Source: Cesiribacteraceae bacterium YIM B00369 (lineage in GTDB: Bacteria; Bacteroidota; Bacteroidia; Cytophagales; Cyclobacteriaceae). From it: 64,000 nt of DNA. How positions within the stretch are numbered: the stretch's first letter is position 1; every line of letters starts with the position of its first letter. Under the pieces are notes generated by a model that was not told the origin of the DNA, did not search any database, and saw only the letters and a list, made by a program, of their open reading frames with translations. This document shows positions 1 to 8,955 of this stretch, in pieces. The stretch spans positions 93,834 through 157,833 of the forward strand of contig JAFMYY010000015.1 of assembly GCA_017948555.1 (NCBI GenBank). Reading direction: 5' to 3'. A program made the position numbers and the translations under genes.

Positions 1-185
1 TCATCTGCGGATATCAGGGCTTCCTGCAGCGGTACTGTAACAGTTTCACCTTCATAGGTGACCGCTTTACCTTCAGCAATAGCAACATTAAGTTTATTAA
101 GATTTCCGGCGTCAACCAGCTTTAGTTTCTTACGACTTACAGGGCATCGCAGGTTTGGGATAAAATTCAACAACTGTGGATCCAT
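1..185 (-). CDS. SAM-dependent methyltransferase paralogue, N-terminal fragment (cut by window edge)
   Basis: Read on the minus strand from an ATG at 183-185, the frame stays open for 61 codons to the window edge. The peptide begins MDPQLLNFIPNLRCPVS, closely matching the N-terminus of the complete protein at 2105-3328 (MDLQLFNFVNNLRCPVS), and both reach an LISAD motif at about residue 57-61. It is therefore the start of a second copy of that Trm112-like-domain methyltransferase family; the catalytic part lies outside the window. The two copies flank a glycosyltransferase gene, which suggests sugar or polymer methylation, but this is inference. Confidence 0.8.
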   Translation of the reverse strand, partial: MDPQLLNFIPNLRCPVSRKKLKLVDAGNLNKLNVAIAEGKAVTYEGETVTVPLQEALISAD

Positions 186-648
186 TGTACAACAATCATT
201 TAAAGGTTCAAAAAAATAGCACCGCATCAAAAAAAGTAAGCCATCCCTGATTTGCGCAAACACCTCCGGATGGTAATTACTAATAATCTTTAACCTGATA
301 TAAAAAAGAAAGTTATTCTCCGGCACTAAATCCCGGTAATCGAAGTGCATATATTCCCCGCTCAGCATGTAACAAATCCTGTTTATTATTTATTTTTCAT
401 TATCTGAAAGATTTGTTCTTAACATAAAGATAAAGATCAGACGGGAAACATTGCTTCTGCAGGCTAAAACATTACCTGTTTCAAAAGAAACCCACCCGGG
501 TGAAACATAAATAAGATTGGTTATCAGCCTGTTTCAGGAAAATTTAAAAAAACATCTCCCTATTTAATTGGTATATATAACATTACCGAAAACCAAAACA
601 AGTAATAAAATGTGAAAGATCAACAATCTCTAAAAAATTGCTAAATCT
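186..648. other. Divergent intergenic region
   Basis: This 463-base gap separates the partial minus-strand methyltransferase from the plus-strand glycosyltransferase, so it should hold two outward promoters. I see no convincing ORF or RNA. There is a 10-bp palindrome CACCCGGGTG at 493-502, and the heptamer TGTTTCA occurs at 477-483 and 530-536 with its complement TGAAACA at 501-507. These could be a regulator site but are not diagnostic. Confidence 0.5.
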
Positions 649-1980
649 ATGAAAACCAAAATCATAAATATTCTCTCTCATATTCCGGATTATGACTTCC
701 TGAAGGACGAACCCCGGCCAACAGTAAACTGGGATACACCGGATGGAAACTGGGTAGGAATATACCGCAATGAAATCCCTGATAAGTTAGGTAAGGAAGT
801 TCTTAAATTTACTGATGAATTTGAATACGAAGTATGGCAGCCTGACTACCGGGCCGATAAAATTTACAGCCACCAGTTTGAAGACGGGCTGATCCACAGG
901 CTTTTTCCGGCAGAAGATGTACCGGAGATTCACGGACTAAAAATAAGGAAGGAAATTACCTCCCCTGTAATGGTGGAATTTCTGAATGAATATGCCGGTG
1001 AAAATAAAGTTGTTATCAACCTCAATGGTGATTTCAGTAAGTTTATTTATGCCATTCTTAAAAATTGCGGGCATCTCCCTGTTCTGCAAACCTTTCGGGG
1101 CACCATTAATTTACCTGAAACAATGGCGTTTAAAAAGAGGCGTAATGTTCTTGCCACTGTTAACTATATCAACAAACACCTCATTACTAAAAAGTTAATC
1201 AGGAAGGTTGATTATGTTACCTACCAGAATAACCTCAACCAGAATACCCTCGAAAAAATTTACCGGGGACCAAAAGCCAAATTAACTTCCGGCTGCGATT
1301 TTTCCTTCTGGAAAAAGCTCGACAAAAAAGCATCCCGAAAAGAACTGAACCTCCCTGAAAACACCCCCATATTTCTTACATCCTCCCTGCTCATTATGAG
1401 AAAGCAAATCGATAAGCTGCTGGATGTTTTGAAAGAGCTGGATCAGCAACATGATTTTCTCCTTTTGATTTCAGGCCATGGTACTGAAGAATATGAAAAG
1501 TATTTACAGGAGGTGGCAAAACCACTGATGGACAAAGGAAAGGTTAAATTTATTGGCTTTCATACCGGCGATAAGCTTAGAAAATATTATTCCAGCTCAG
1601 ATCTTTTCATCAATCCTTCCATGTCGGAAGGGGGACCTGTGTCGGCCATGAAAGCACTGGCCTGCGAAACGCCATTGTTTTGCACCAATGTAGGTAACGT
1701 TGCAGAAACAATGAGAGAAAACGGGACAGGAATTCTGGTGGATCCTTTTGATTACCAACAATGGAAAGAAAAACTTAACAGTTTTTTAAACGGGGAAAGG
1801 GTAATACCATTCGACAGAAAGAAAGCAGAGGAACTTTATGACTGGCAGAAAATTGCTGCAAGGTTTACAGCTATTTACCGCAAATTACACGAACAGCATA
1901 TTTACAATAACAGGAAGGCTGTTCCTTTAAACAACAGAAAACCTATGAAACCTGATGCAGGGAACAGGCAGAAGGTTTAA
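649..1980 (+). CDS. Glycosyltransferase, GT4-like (GT-B fold)
   Basis: This 443-residue protein is a cytosolic glycosyltransferase that would move a sugar from an activated donor to a saccharide or lipid acceptor. The C-terminal donor half is typical of GT4: a run near residues 237-256 begins the second Rossmann domain, and the signature SEGGPVSAMKALACETP lies at 326-342, followed by NVGNVAETM and a GTGILVDP segment. In the usual E-x7-E pair the first Glu is present (E327) but the second position is Lys (K335). The last 30 residues are basic and probably disordered. It stands between two methyltransferase paralogues and ends in a shared bidirectional terminator. Acceptor and donor cannot be read from sequence. 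Confidence 0.82.
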   Translation: MKTKIINILSHIPDYDFLKDEPRPTVNWDTPDGNWVGIYRNEIPDKLGKEVLKFTDEFEYEVWQPDYRADKIYSHQFEDGLIHRLFPAEDVPEIHGLKIRKEITSPVMVEFLNEYAGENKVVINLNGDFSKFIYAILKNCGHLPVLQTFRGTINLPETMAFKKRRNVLATVNYINKHLITKKLIRKVDYVTYQNNLNQNTLEKIYRGPKAKLTSGCDFSFWKKLDKKASRKELNLPENTPIFLTSSLLIMRKQIDKLLDVLKELDQQHDFLLLISGHGTEEYEKYLQEVAKPLMDKGKVKFIGFHTGDKLRKYYSSSDLFINPSMSEGGPVSAMKALACETPLFCTNVGNVAETMRENGTGILVDPFDYQQWKEKLNSFLNGERVIPFDRKKAEELYDWQKIAARFTAIYRKLHEQHIYNNRKAVPLNNRKPMKPDAGNRQKV

Positions 1981-2010
1981 TTCAGGAAATCCTGAAGGTT
2001 TTAAAGAATC

Positions 2011-2054
2011 AACAGAAAAGGCGGAAGAATTTTGGTTCATCCGCCTTTTCTGTT
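2011..2054. terminator. Bidirectional intrinsic terminator
   Basis: A perfect 15-bp inverted repeat (2011-2025 with 2040-2054, arm AACAGAAAAGGCGGA) encloses a 14-base loop. The arm contains AAAA/TTTT runs, and the structure lies between the convergent genes ending at 1980 (+) and 2105 (-), so it can stop transcription from both sides. Confidence 0.8.
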
Positions 2055-2104
2055 GATAAAACTGTTTTACAGACTAATCAGCCCGTCAGTTGTTACTTTC
2101 ATTT

Positions 2105-3328
2105 TCAGGCAGGCACTCCTTCGGTTTTTTGCCCATACCCGGGTAAAGGTAATCCTGCAACATCAGCCTGCTTTTTAGTAGTGATCCTCACTTTCTCTAT
2201 AAGAAAAACAGGGTATTGACCAAAGCGCCCCATCAGCCGGGGAAAGTTTTCTTCAAGCAGGAATATAAAAGAAGCAAACTGACGTCCAAAAGCTTTTTCT
2301 TTTATAAAAGTATTCGAAAAACTACGGCTTATAGAGCTGTATACTTTAAGGCGGGCATTATAGGCGCTGCCTATATGATTGCTAAACCAGTGGTAATCCT
2401 GCTGTTGCACGAATAATTGTGGCCGCCTGTTATCACCACTGAATTTCAATGTTTTTTTTCTTTTTTTAAGCTTTTTATAGACGCCCAGGAGAGGTTTATA
2501 AAAGCCAAAAGCTGCCTTCATAAATGCAGGGTTACACCAGGAATATACTATTACAGCCCTCCCGCCTTTTACCAGAACTCTCTCTGCCTCCCCTATTGCC
2601 TTAGCCTGCTCCTGTTGGGGAATATGATAGACTGTATGCATAGAAATTACCGAGTCTATACATCCATCCATGATGGGCATATTAGCCATATCCCCTAAAA
2701 TAAATATCCCTTTTCCCTTCAAACGGATAAATGCTTCTTTCAAAGCCTGAATTGAAAAATCCATACACACCCTGGCTTCATACAAATCACTGTAAGTCAG
2801 GTATTCATCATTTGGTATCGAACCTGAGGCTACATCCAGAATATATCTTCCACCCGGAAGGTATTTATTCAGACGTAAATGGCAGCGGCTCCAGTAGCTT
2901 TCACTCACAGGCCTCTGGTCTTCAAAAGTTAAAGTATCCTTATATCCCTTATCTGTTTTTTGCCACCCGTATTCATCGTAGAATTTTTGTACCACTTTTT
3001 TCCCTTCAGCCAAAGCAGCATTCTGTTTGTCTTCATCCGAATATTCAACTCCTGATCCCGGCGAAACAAATTCAGAGGCAAGTAATGCATCAGTAGCTAA
3101 AAGTGATGCCAGGTAACCATCAAAAACCGCATAGGCATATTTCCCATCTGCTGAAATTAATCCTTCTGCTAAAGGTTCGGTTTGAAGGCTGCCACTTTTG
3201 GTATAAACCTTCCCGGCAAGAATAGCATCATTAAGAAAGTTGAGCTCTGCTCCTGATAAAACCTTCAAACCCGCACCTGACACAGGGCAGCGAAGATTAT
3301 TTACGAAATTAAATAATTGCAAATCCAT
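2105..3328 (-). CDS. Class I SAM-dependent methyltransferase with Trm112-like N-terminus
   Basis: This 407-residue protein has an N-terminal Trm112-like segment (NLRCPVSG near residues 11-18, only one Cys of the usual zinc set). A Rossmann methyltransferase domain follows, with motif I LDVASGS at 164-170, an acidic motif II around VCMD (187-190), GDMANMP at 212-218 and a motif IV-like ISMHTVYHI stretch. Such proteins are common in polysaccharide loci, where they methylate sugars or lipid-linked intermediates; the substrate is not recognisable. The start is an ATG at 3326-3328. It is a full-length relative of the fragment at 1-185 and is convergent with the GT4 gene. The C-terminal 20 residues are low in complexity. 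Confidence 0.78.
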   Translation of the reverse strand: MDLQLFNFVNNLRCPVSGAGLKVLSGAELNFLNDAILAGKVYTKSGSLQTEPLAEGLISADGKYAYAVFDGYLASLLATDALLASEFVSPGSGVEYSDEDKQNAALAEGKKVVQKFYDEYGWQKTDKGYKDTLTFEDQRPVSESYWSRCHLRLNKYLPGGRYILDVASGSIPNDEYLTYSDLYEARVCMDFSIQALKEAFIRLKGKGIFILGDMANMPIMDGCIDSVISMHTVYHIPQQEQAKAIGEAERVLVKGGRAVIVYSWCNPAFMKAAFGFYKPLLGVYKKLKKRKKTLKFSGDNRRPQLFVQQQDYHWFSNHIGSAYNARLKVYSSISRSFSNTFIKEKAFGRQFASFIFLLEENFPRLMGRFGQYPVFLIEKVRITTKKQADVAGLPLPGYGQKTEGVPA

Positions 3329-3663
3329 AAACAGCAGTTAAAAAAAATAAAATATGAATAAAAATTCTACATGAACTACAATACAGATATCAGAATTACA
3401 ATTCAAACAGCAAAACTAAAACCAATGTTTTTTTGTTTTTCACTCTTCTTAAATCAATATTTTTCAAAAAACATCATTACACCCAAATAAACAACAAGCT
3501 ATCAGGAACGGCAAAAGACAAACATTACCATCATTTTCCCTGTTTAATGTATATCCTCAACGTGCATAATCCGGATATATTATCAACGACTGACTATCAG
3601 TGTTTTGTATTTGAACATTATTTTTTTCTGATCGTTATTTAAGGTACTAAACAATTTTTTCCG
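3329..3663. other. AT-rich divergent intergenic region
   Basis: This gap lies between a minus-strand methyltransferase and a plus-strand secreted protein. On the minus strand TAGTTTTG at 3411-3418 fits the Bacteroidota -7 consensus TAnnTTTG, about 85 bases before the start at 3328, but no clear -33 TTTG is seen. A 69-codon open frame at 3433-3642 has biased, low-complexity composition and no family resemblance, so I do not call it. Nothing else is evident. Confidence 0.4.
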
Positions 3664-5694
3664 ATGCTCCGCAAATATATTTTTACAGCTTTCTTTATCT
3701 GTTTTTGCACAACCAGTGCTGTTTATGCGCAGGCATTAGCTGATTTTGAGTTTGAAGACCCAAATAACCTTACCAAAAACTCTGTACCCGGAGGGCAGGA
3801 TGCCATCAGCATAAATCAATTCGCCAGATGGGCAAATGGTGGTGTCTATACCATTTCAGATCCCTTAGATCCAAACCCTGATGATCCTGTACAGCAGAAT
3901 ATTGAACTGAAAATTCCTGTAGATGTAGTTAAAAACCCGGACGGGGGCAGCATCTACATTGAAACAGAGTTTATGTGCAATGAAGCCAATGCATGGCTAT
4001 TCAGAGGCGGAATTACTAATCATACCGGAATCTATCATAGTGTGGATAATGGATTCAACATAAGGTATTATACCACGTCTGATCAAAATTTTATAAACAC
4101 AGGGTTCATTGGTTTTCCTCTCGAGTTAGGGGTTTTAAAAAAAATAACCTTTTATTATGATGAAATAGCAGGAATGGCTTACCTGTATGTGGATGGAGAA
4201 GAAATCTGGAAAACTACAGATAGCGGTTATCAGCCAACACCAGGAGAGCCATTTTACTGGTATACAGAGAATGGGATTGTAACGGTAGGAGACGGTATGA
4301 ATGGTAATTCCCACAAGGCTGGCGAAGGTTCAGTACCTTCACTGTACAGGTTCAGGGTTTCCAAAGAACCTTGCACTGATTTAAATCCTCCCCTGGTAAC
4401 TGAACCGCAAATTAGTATTTGCCCGTTTGAAACAGCTGTTGTGGAAGCTTCCGGCGCAACAGATGGAAACTTCTATTTATGGTATGATAGTGCGGATCCT
4501 CAGGCGGAGCCTTTGAAGGATCAGGCAGGGAATGTTTTAAAAGGAAACAGTATTTCTATTACAGGAGAAAATCTTGAACAGGGACAAACCCATGCCTACT
4601 ACGTGAGAATTACAAATGGGGCCTGCGATTCGGATTCTGAAGAGATAATTGTCAATGTAAACCCTTTACCTGATGCCCCTGTCGTTGTATCAAATCCAGC
4701 CATTTGCGGGGAAGGCAGCACAACTCTTAGCGTGACCGGAGCAGGAGCTTCGGAGGAGTACCGCTGGTACAGAGATGCAGACCCAAACTCAGCCCCTCTG
4801 GCAGGGGAAACCGCTGCAAGTTATTCAACTGGAGTTATCAGTCAGACCACAAGCTTTTTTGTTTCCATTAAAGGGGTTGATTGTGAAAGTCCCCGCACAG
4901 AAGTAAAAGTAATTGTACATCCGGTTCCTCCACAACCGGAAGTGGAGCAAACTTCTTTTACCCTTTGTGGTACTGAAGAGGTGGAAGTAAAAATAAAAGA
5001 TGCAGCCGGCTCCGGCTACACTTATAACTGGTATGGGGAAGAAAACGGCAGTGAGGTACTCCTGAAAAGCAGCACTGAATTAACTTATAAATTTTTGGCA
5101 GATGAGGATACCCGTCTTTATGTGGGAGCCTCTAAGGGGGAATGCGAAAGCAGCAGCCGCACTGCAGTTAATATTGAGGTTAATGAACTGCCTTTTGTGG
5201 ATGCAGGCGAAGACCTGACCGTACTAAAGGGAGAAAGCATAGAGCTTCAGGCAAAAGGGGAAAACGGGGAAAGCATAAGCTGCACCTGGGAGCAAAATAA
5301 TAGCCTGGACAGGCTGGATATTTCTAATCCAACAGCTAAGCCCACTGTTTCCACTTCCTACGTAGTAAAACGGGTGGATCCTCTAAGCGGCTGTAAAAAT
5401 ACCGATACTGTAACTGTTTTTGTAATCGACAAATTTCCGGTTCCTAATGCATTTTCACCTAACCAGGATGGCCGTAACGATACCTGGGAAATACCTAACA
5501 TAGAGAATTATCCTGAATGTGAAATTAAAGTCTTTAATAGCTGGGGCAACCAGGTGTTTTATTCGAAAGGATATAATACTCCATGGGAAGGCCTGTTTAA
5601 CGGACAGGAGCTTCCCTCCGGCACATATTACTTTACTCTTAAGTTAAGCCCGGAGCATAAAGGGGAAACAGGATCGGTTGTGATTATGAGATAA
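3664..5694 (+). CDS. Secreted LamG-like/Ig-like protein with type B T9SS C-terminal sorting domain
   Basis: This 676-residue protein has a Sec signal peptide (hydrophobic to about residue 20, likely cut after VYA) and an N-terminal beta-sandwich region (about 23-238) resembling LamG/concanavalin-like domains, for example YLYVDGEEIWK. Three or four Ig-like modules of about 80 residues follow, each with a conserved Cys and a W/Y-x-W/Y core (YLWYD, YRWYRDADP, YNWYGEE). The last 85 residues are a gliding-motility-associated sorting domain: VPNAFSPNQDGRNDTW, then IKVFNSWGNQVF and a final VVIMR. It should cross the outer membrane by the type IX system and stay on the cell surface. It is monocistronic by spacing. 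The ligand is unknown; carbohydrate binding is possible from the LamG-like part. Confidence 0.85.
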   Translation: MLRKYIFTAFFICFCTTSAVYAQALADFEFEDPNNLTKNSVPGGQDAISINQFARWANGGVYTISDPLDPNPDDPVQQNIELKIPVDVVKNPDGGSIYIETEFMCNEANAWLFRGGITNHTGIYHSVDNGFNIRYYTTSDQNFINTGFIGFPLELGVLKKITFYYDEIAGMAYLYVDGEEIWKTTDSGYQPTPGEPFYWYTENGIVTVGDGMNGNSHKAGEGSVPSLYRFRVSKEPCTDLNPPLVTEPQISICPFETAVVEASGATDGNFYLWYDSADPQAEPLKDQAGNVLKGNSISITGENLEQGQTHAYYVRITNGACDSDSEEIIVNVNPLPDAPVVVSNPAICGEGSTTLSVTGAGASEEYRWYRDADPNSAPLAGETAASYSTGVISQTTSFFVSIKGVDCESPRTEVKVIVHPVPPQPEVEQTSFTLCGTEEVEVKIKDAAGSGYTYNWYGEENGSEVLLKSSTELTYKFLADEDTRLYVGASKGECESSSRTAVNIEVNELPFVDAGEDLTVLKGESIELQAKGENGESISCTWEQNNSLDRLDISNPTAKPTVSTSYVVKRVDPLSGCKNTDTVTVFVIDKFPVPNAFSPNQDGRNDTWEIPNIENYPECEIKVFNSWGNQVFYSKGYNTPWEGLFNGQELPSGTYYFTLKLSPEHKGETGSVVIMR

Positions 5695-5817
5695 AGCGCT
5701 ATAGAGAAAAAGCAACCTCCACAATGCCGCATCATTTTTTCAGGAGACTAATTCTTACAATTAATTGATTGATGAAATTTTATCGTAGCGGGACAAATTA
5801 ATATTGCTTATATCCCG

Positions 5818-5960
5818 CTTTGTCATTCCGACAATAGGAGTCGGACGCGGTTCCCCGCAGGGACCGATGCCGAATCTTTCCAAATAATAGTTCATCAGAG
5901 TCTTCAAATGATAAAAGATGCCGCAGCGGCGGACCGTTTCATTCCTCAGCATGACAAGGC
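5818..5960. repeat. Degenerate REP/MITE-like palindromic element
   Basis: The segment begins CTTTGTCATTCCGA and its other end, read on the opposite strand, begins CCTTGTCATGCTGAGGAATG, giving imperfect terminal inverted repeats around TTGTCAT. Inside are GC-rich blocks (CGGTTCCCCGCAGGGACCG and GATGCCGCAGCGGCGGAC) unlike the AT-rich surroundings. Intergenic elements with TGTCATTCCGA ends and GCCGCAGCGGC cores are familiar dispersed repeats in bacteria. It lies between convergent genes and may also act as a terminator. A 63-codon minus-strand frame across it is not a gene. Confidence 0.6.
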
Positions 5961-5994
5961 TAGTCTTTACTGGTAAAATAATCTGTCCAACTGC

Positions 5995-7551
5995 TTACCT
6001 GGACGCCGCTGGCATCAGGCGCGGAAGATTATCCAGATTAAGGACCTCAAACTGTTCATTCACAAAAACGGGGGGCAACTCAAGCTTCAGTTCATTGAAT
6101 TCCTCAGCCGGGATTTGCCCGAAATTAACCAGCTTATTAAATACAAGAATATTTCCTTTTCCTTCTCTTATTTCCGCTAACCTTGTTACCCTTAACGATT
6201 GCCTCTTACTTATAAAGGTCATAACACGGGGCTTAAAGAAAATTATAATGTCATCAGGCTCAGTATGCGTTTCCAGGTACCGGAACATTTCCCGGCTTTG
6301 CGGGGTGTAAGGCCCTTCGCTGATTTGCTTTTCGGGGTAGCTTTCATGCACCTCGTATATATAAACCATACTCCTGAAAAAGAACAATACAAGGAGGACC
6401 ATACTAAATACAGGAACCCAGGATATTTTAACCCTTTTAACCTCCGGCCGGGCTACAATTTCAGCAGCAGAAAGGCCAACAAATGTATAGTAAATATAAA
6501 AAGGGAGGAGTGAAAAAATAAACCGCAGGCCCTGAATGGGTGGCCAGAGAATAAAAATCACAAGGCTGGCAGCAGAATACACCAGGTACAGGATGTCCGG
6601 CATACGGCGGATTCTTTTGTAAATACCCAGCAGAAGAAAAGGAATGGTAATACCGTAAATCAGATAAGGAAAAAGAACCCCCTCATAAAATTCTGCTGGC
6701 AACTCTATATAATACATAATATTATAAGCGAGTTTACCCGGGGTAATACGTTTGAGAAAAGCTAAATGAGAGCCGCTCCCGCCCGGCAGCCAGAGCTTAA
6801 GGAGGATCCAGCAAGCAGCAAAACCCACATAAGGCAGCAGTTCCTTCCACTCTTTTTTAAAAGTAGCTGCAAAACGCTCCCTAAGCGGATGATACCATTT
6901 TATAAGATGCCCGATACCTAAGACCCCGACCAAAACAATGCCATTGGTCCGCACCAGAAAAGAAAAATAAATAAGTACTCCTGTCAGCAGACAGGTAAGT
7001 GTCCTGTTGATAAAGAGTTTCCTGTACCCCAGTGTTTTTTCGATGAACAAGATGCTTAATAAAGCAAAAAATAAAAAAGGGATATCAGAATTTATGGTGT
7101 CGGAGAACTTAAGCAGGAACGGGTTAAAACCTAAAACCGCAACCAGCCAAAGTGAGTATACCGGTCCTATGCGTGGCAGAAAAAGGCGGTAACTGACCAG
7201 CAGGGAAAGTAAGAAAAAAATAATTACATAAACTTTAACTGCAGTAAGCGAGAAGCCAAAAAGGGCTACAACAGGAGCCAGCAACAGAGGGAATCCCCAG
7301 GGGTACAAATGAGGCCCCACCTGCGGGTTTGCCCCTTCCTGCTGGGTGGACTGGTCCATTGCATAGCTGTTCTGTGCCAGCACATCCTGGCTGGTTCCAT
7401 CAAGGATACTCTGCGCCTGGCGAAGATACAGGGCAAAATCGCCTCCCCAGTCATGCCCATCCTGCAGGGACAGGTATGCAAAAAGGCCGGACAAACACAG
7501 GATCAGCAGAAGAATAAAGGCAGCATACTGCTGCCCTGATTTATACTTCAT
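5995..7551 (-). CDS. Polytopic membrane protein, probable GT-C glycosyltransferase (GT39/ArnT-like)
   Basis: This 518-residue protein has about ten hydrophobic helices and a soluble C-terminal tail. After the first helix the periplasmic loop carries an acidic pair in DGHDWGGDFALYLRQA (about residues 32-47), the position where GT-C enzymes such as ArnT and protein mannosyltransferases keep catalytic Asp/Glu. These enzymes use polyprenyl-phosphate sugars on the outer side of the inner membrane. It lies 36 bases downstream of a DPM-synthase-like GT2 and a GtrA-like protein, a set that would make, flip and transfer a polyprenyl-linked sugar. The gene is last in the minus-strand polysaccharide run. 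The assignment rests on topology and the acidic loop. Confidence 0.7.
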   Translation of the reverse strand: MKYKSGQQYAAFILLLILCLSGLFAYLSLQDGHDWGGDFALYLRQAQSILDGTSQDVLAQNSYAMDQSTQQEGANPQVGPHLYPWGFPLLLAPVVALFGFSLTAVKVYVIIFFLLSLLVSYRLFLPRIGPVYSLWLVAVLGFNPFLLKFSDTINSDIPFLFFALLSILFIEKTLGYRKLFINRTLTCLLTGVLIYFSFLVRTNGIVLVGVLGIGHLIKWYHPLRERFAATFKKEWKELLPYVGFAACWILLKLWLPGGSGSHLAFLKRITPGKLAYNIMYYIELPAEFYEGVLFPYLIYGITIPFLLLGIYKRIRRMPDILYLVYSAASLVIFILWPPIQGLRFIFSLLPFYIYYTFVGLSAAEIVARPEVKRVKISWVPVFSMVLLVLFFFRSMVYIYEVHESYPEKQISEGPYTPQSREMFRYLETHTEPDDIIIFFKPRVMTFISKRQSLRVTRLAEIREGKGNILVFNKLVNFGQIPAEEFNELKLELPPVFVNEQFEVLNLDNLPRLMPAASR

Positions 7552-7587
7552 AATATGAAATAACTTTAATACCAGCAGTCTCCTGCC

Positions 7588-8472
7588 TTATAATGTTTTC
7601 ACTTTCTTCCTGTGGCTTTGTCCCTTTTCTTCACCATACGCTTTTCTGCCGGCCACCGGAGCAGAATTTATTTCTGCTTTTTTATAAGCTGATTTATTTA
7701 AAATGGTTACCGGCTCAATGGTAACTCTGTTTTTCTTTCTTCCTGAAAGGTTGTATTTGGAAATACAATATAATGCCCTGAAGCCATCTTTCCAGTTAAT
7801 CTTCTTCCCTTCTTCATAAGTACGTCCATAGTATGAGATACCCACCTCATAAATACGGATGTTAGGAATACGGCTTATTTTTGCAGTTACTTCCGGCTCA
7901 AAACCAAAGCGTTTTTCCTGTAAATCCAGGCTCTGGATAAGGTCTGTCCGAAAAAGTTTATAACAGGTTTCCATATCTGTTAAGTTAAGATTGGTAAACA
8001 TGTTAGAAAGGTTGGTCAGGAACTTATTGCCTATTGTATGCCAGAAAAACAAGATACGGTGGGCATTTCCGCCGGAAAAGCGGGAACCATAAACAACATC
8101 GGCAAAACCATCGAGCACCGGCTGCAACAGAGTATTAAACTCAGCAGGGTCATACTCAAGATCGGCATCCTGGATCACCAGGTAATCGCCACTTGCTTTT
8201 TTTATACCTGTATGCAGAGCAGCTCCTTTGCCCATATTTACGTTATGGCGGAAGTAGCGGATGCTCAGTTCAGGATGATCCTTTATATAGTTCTTTGCTA
8301 CTTCCTGCGTACTGTCTGTAGAACAATCGTCTACAATTATAATTTCTTTCTGAATATCGTGAACCAACCGCACTCCTGCAATTCTGTCCAGCACCAGGGG
8401 CAGAGTTTTGCTTTCATTATAAGCAGGTATTACAATTGATAAGGTAAAGGTTTCGAGGTCAATCACATCCAT
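7588..8472 (-). CDS. Glycosyltransferase family 2, dolichyl/polyprenyl-phosphate mannose synthase-like
   Basis: From the chosen start the protein is 294 residues and opens directly into the GT2 fold: [12 protein letters not shown] (about 10-21), [12 protein letters not shown], and the DxD metal site in [10 protein letters not shown] (DAD near 102-104). The strand order and ETCYKLFR motif fit DPM1-type synthases, which load a sugar onto undecaprenyl phosphate. The frame is open upstream to 8565, but that would add 31 residues without homology and overlap the GtrA gene; two adjacent ATGs at 8475 and 8472 preceded by AAAAGGA are more likely starts. With GtrA upstream and a GT-C protein downstream it forms a likely lipid-linked-sugar module. 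The C-terminus is basic. Confidence 0.83.
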   Translation of the reverse strand: MDVIDLETFTLSIVIPAYNESKTLPLVLDRIAGVRLVHDIQKEIIIVDDCSTDSTQEVAKNYIKDHPELSIRYFRHNVNMGKGAALHTGIKKASGDYLVIQDADLEYDPAEFNTLLQPVLDGFADVVYGSRFSGGNAHRILFFWHTIGNKFLTNLSNMFTNLNLTDMETCYKLFRTDLIQSLDLQEKRFGFEPEVTAKISRIPNIRIYEVGISYYGRTYEEGKKINWKDGFRALYCISKYNLSGRKKNRVTIEPVTILNKSAYKKAEINSAPVAGRKAYGEEKGQSHRKKVKTL

Positions 8473-8548
8473 CATTCCTTTTATTAAAATATTAAAAAAT
8501 ACAGGGCCGTTTTCAGAAATAAAAAATTCTTCAAAAAAAGAGTGGGAT

Positions 8549-8938
8549 TCAGCCTTTAAAAACAAAGAATTTTTTAGCGAAATAATTAAAAAAGGCTACC
8601 GTCGCTATAGCTAAAATTTTGCAAATCTTGTCTTCCAGTTCTGAGTTCTCAACCAATATCCACATCAATAACTGGTTCAGAAAAAGGGCTACAATAGAAA
8701 CAAGGACAAAAACAGTAAACTCGGTTCCTCTATTATATCGTCCTCCATCAAAAACCCACCTCTGCGAAATAATATAATTGACAAAAATTGCCAGAGTGAT
8801 GGCCAGAACATTCGCAGTCAGATAGTACATTTCCACAAAATCGACAAGATAAATGTAGGTACCTATCTCAACCCCGGCGCCAATGGCTCCGGCCACAGCA
8901 AATTTAATTATCTGAGCATAATTTGTTCCGTTGGGCAT
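8549..8938 (-). CDS. GtrA family membrane protein
   Basis: This 129-residue protein has four predicted transmembrane helices and typical GtrA features: an N-terminal [19 protein letters not shown] stretch, [10 protein letters not shown] between helices 2 and 3, and [10 protein letters not shown] at the C-terminus. GtrA proteins are thought to flip polyprenyl-phosphate sugars across the inner membrane. The open frame begins with GTG at 8941; the ATG one codon later (8936-8938) is the better start. Its position between two GT2 genes supports a role in supplying lipid-linked sugar to the nearby GT-C enzyme. Confidence 0.85.
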   Translation of the reverse strand: MPNGTNYAQIIKFAVAGAIGAGVEIGTYIYLVDFVEMYYLTANVLAITLAIFVNYIISQRWVFDGGRYNRGTEFTVFVLVSIVALFLNQLLMWILVENSELEDKICKILAIATVAFFNYFAKKFFVFKG

Positions 8939-8955
8939 CACTTAGTTTTTATATA

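Noticed and set aside
3433..3642. A 69-codon plus-strand frame in the AT-rich gap
   Set aside because: Low-complexity composition, no start context and no recognisable family.
5761..5952. A 63-codon minus-strand frame
   Set aside because: It covers the REP/MITE-like repeat; the peptide is translation of palindromic DNA.
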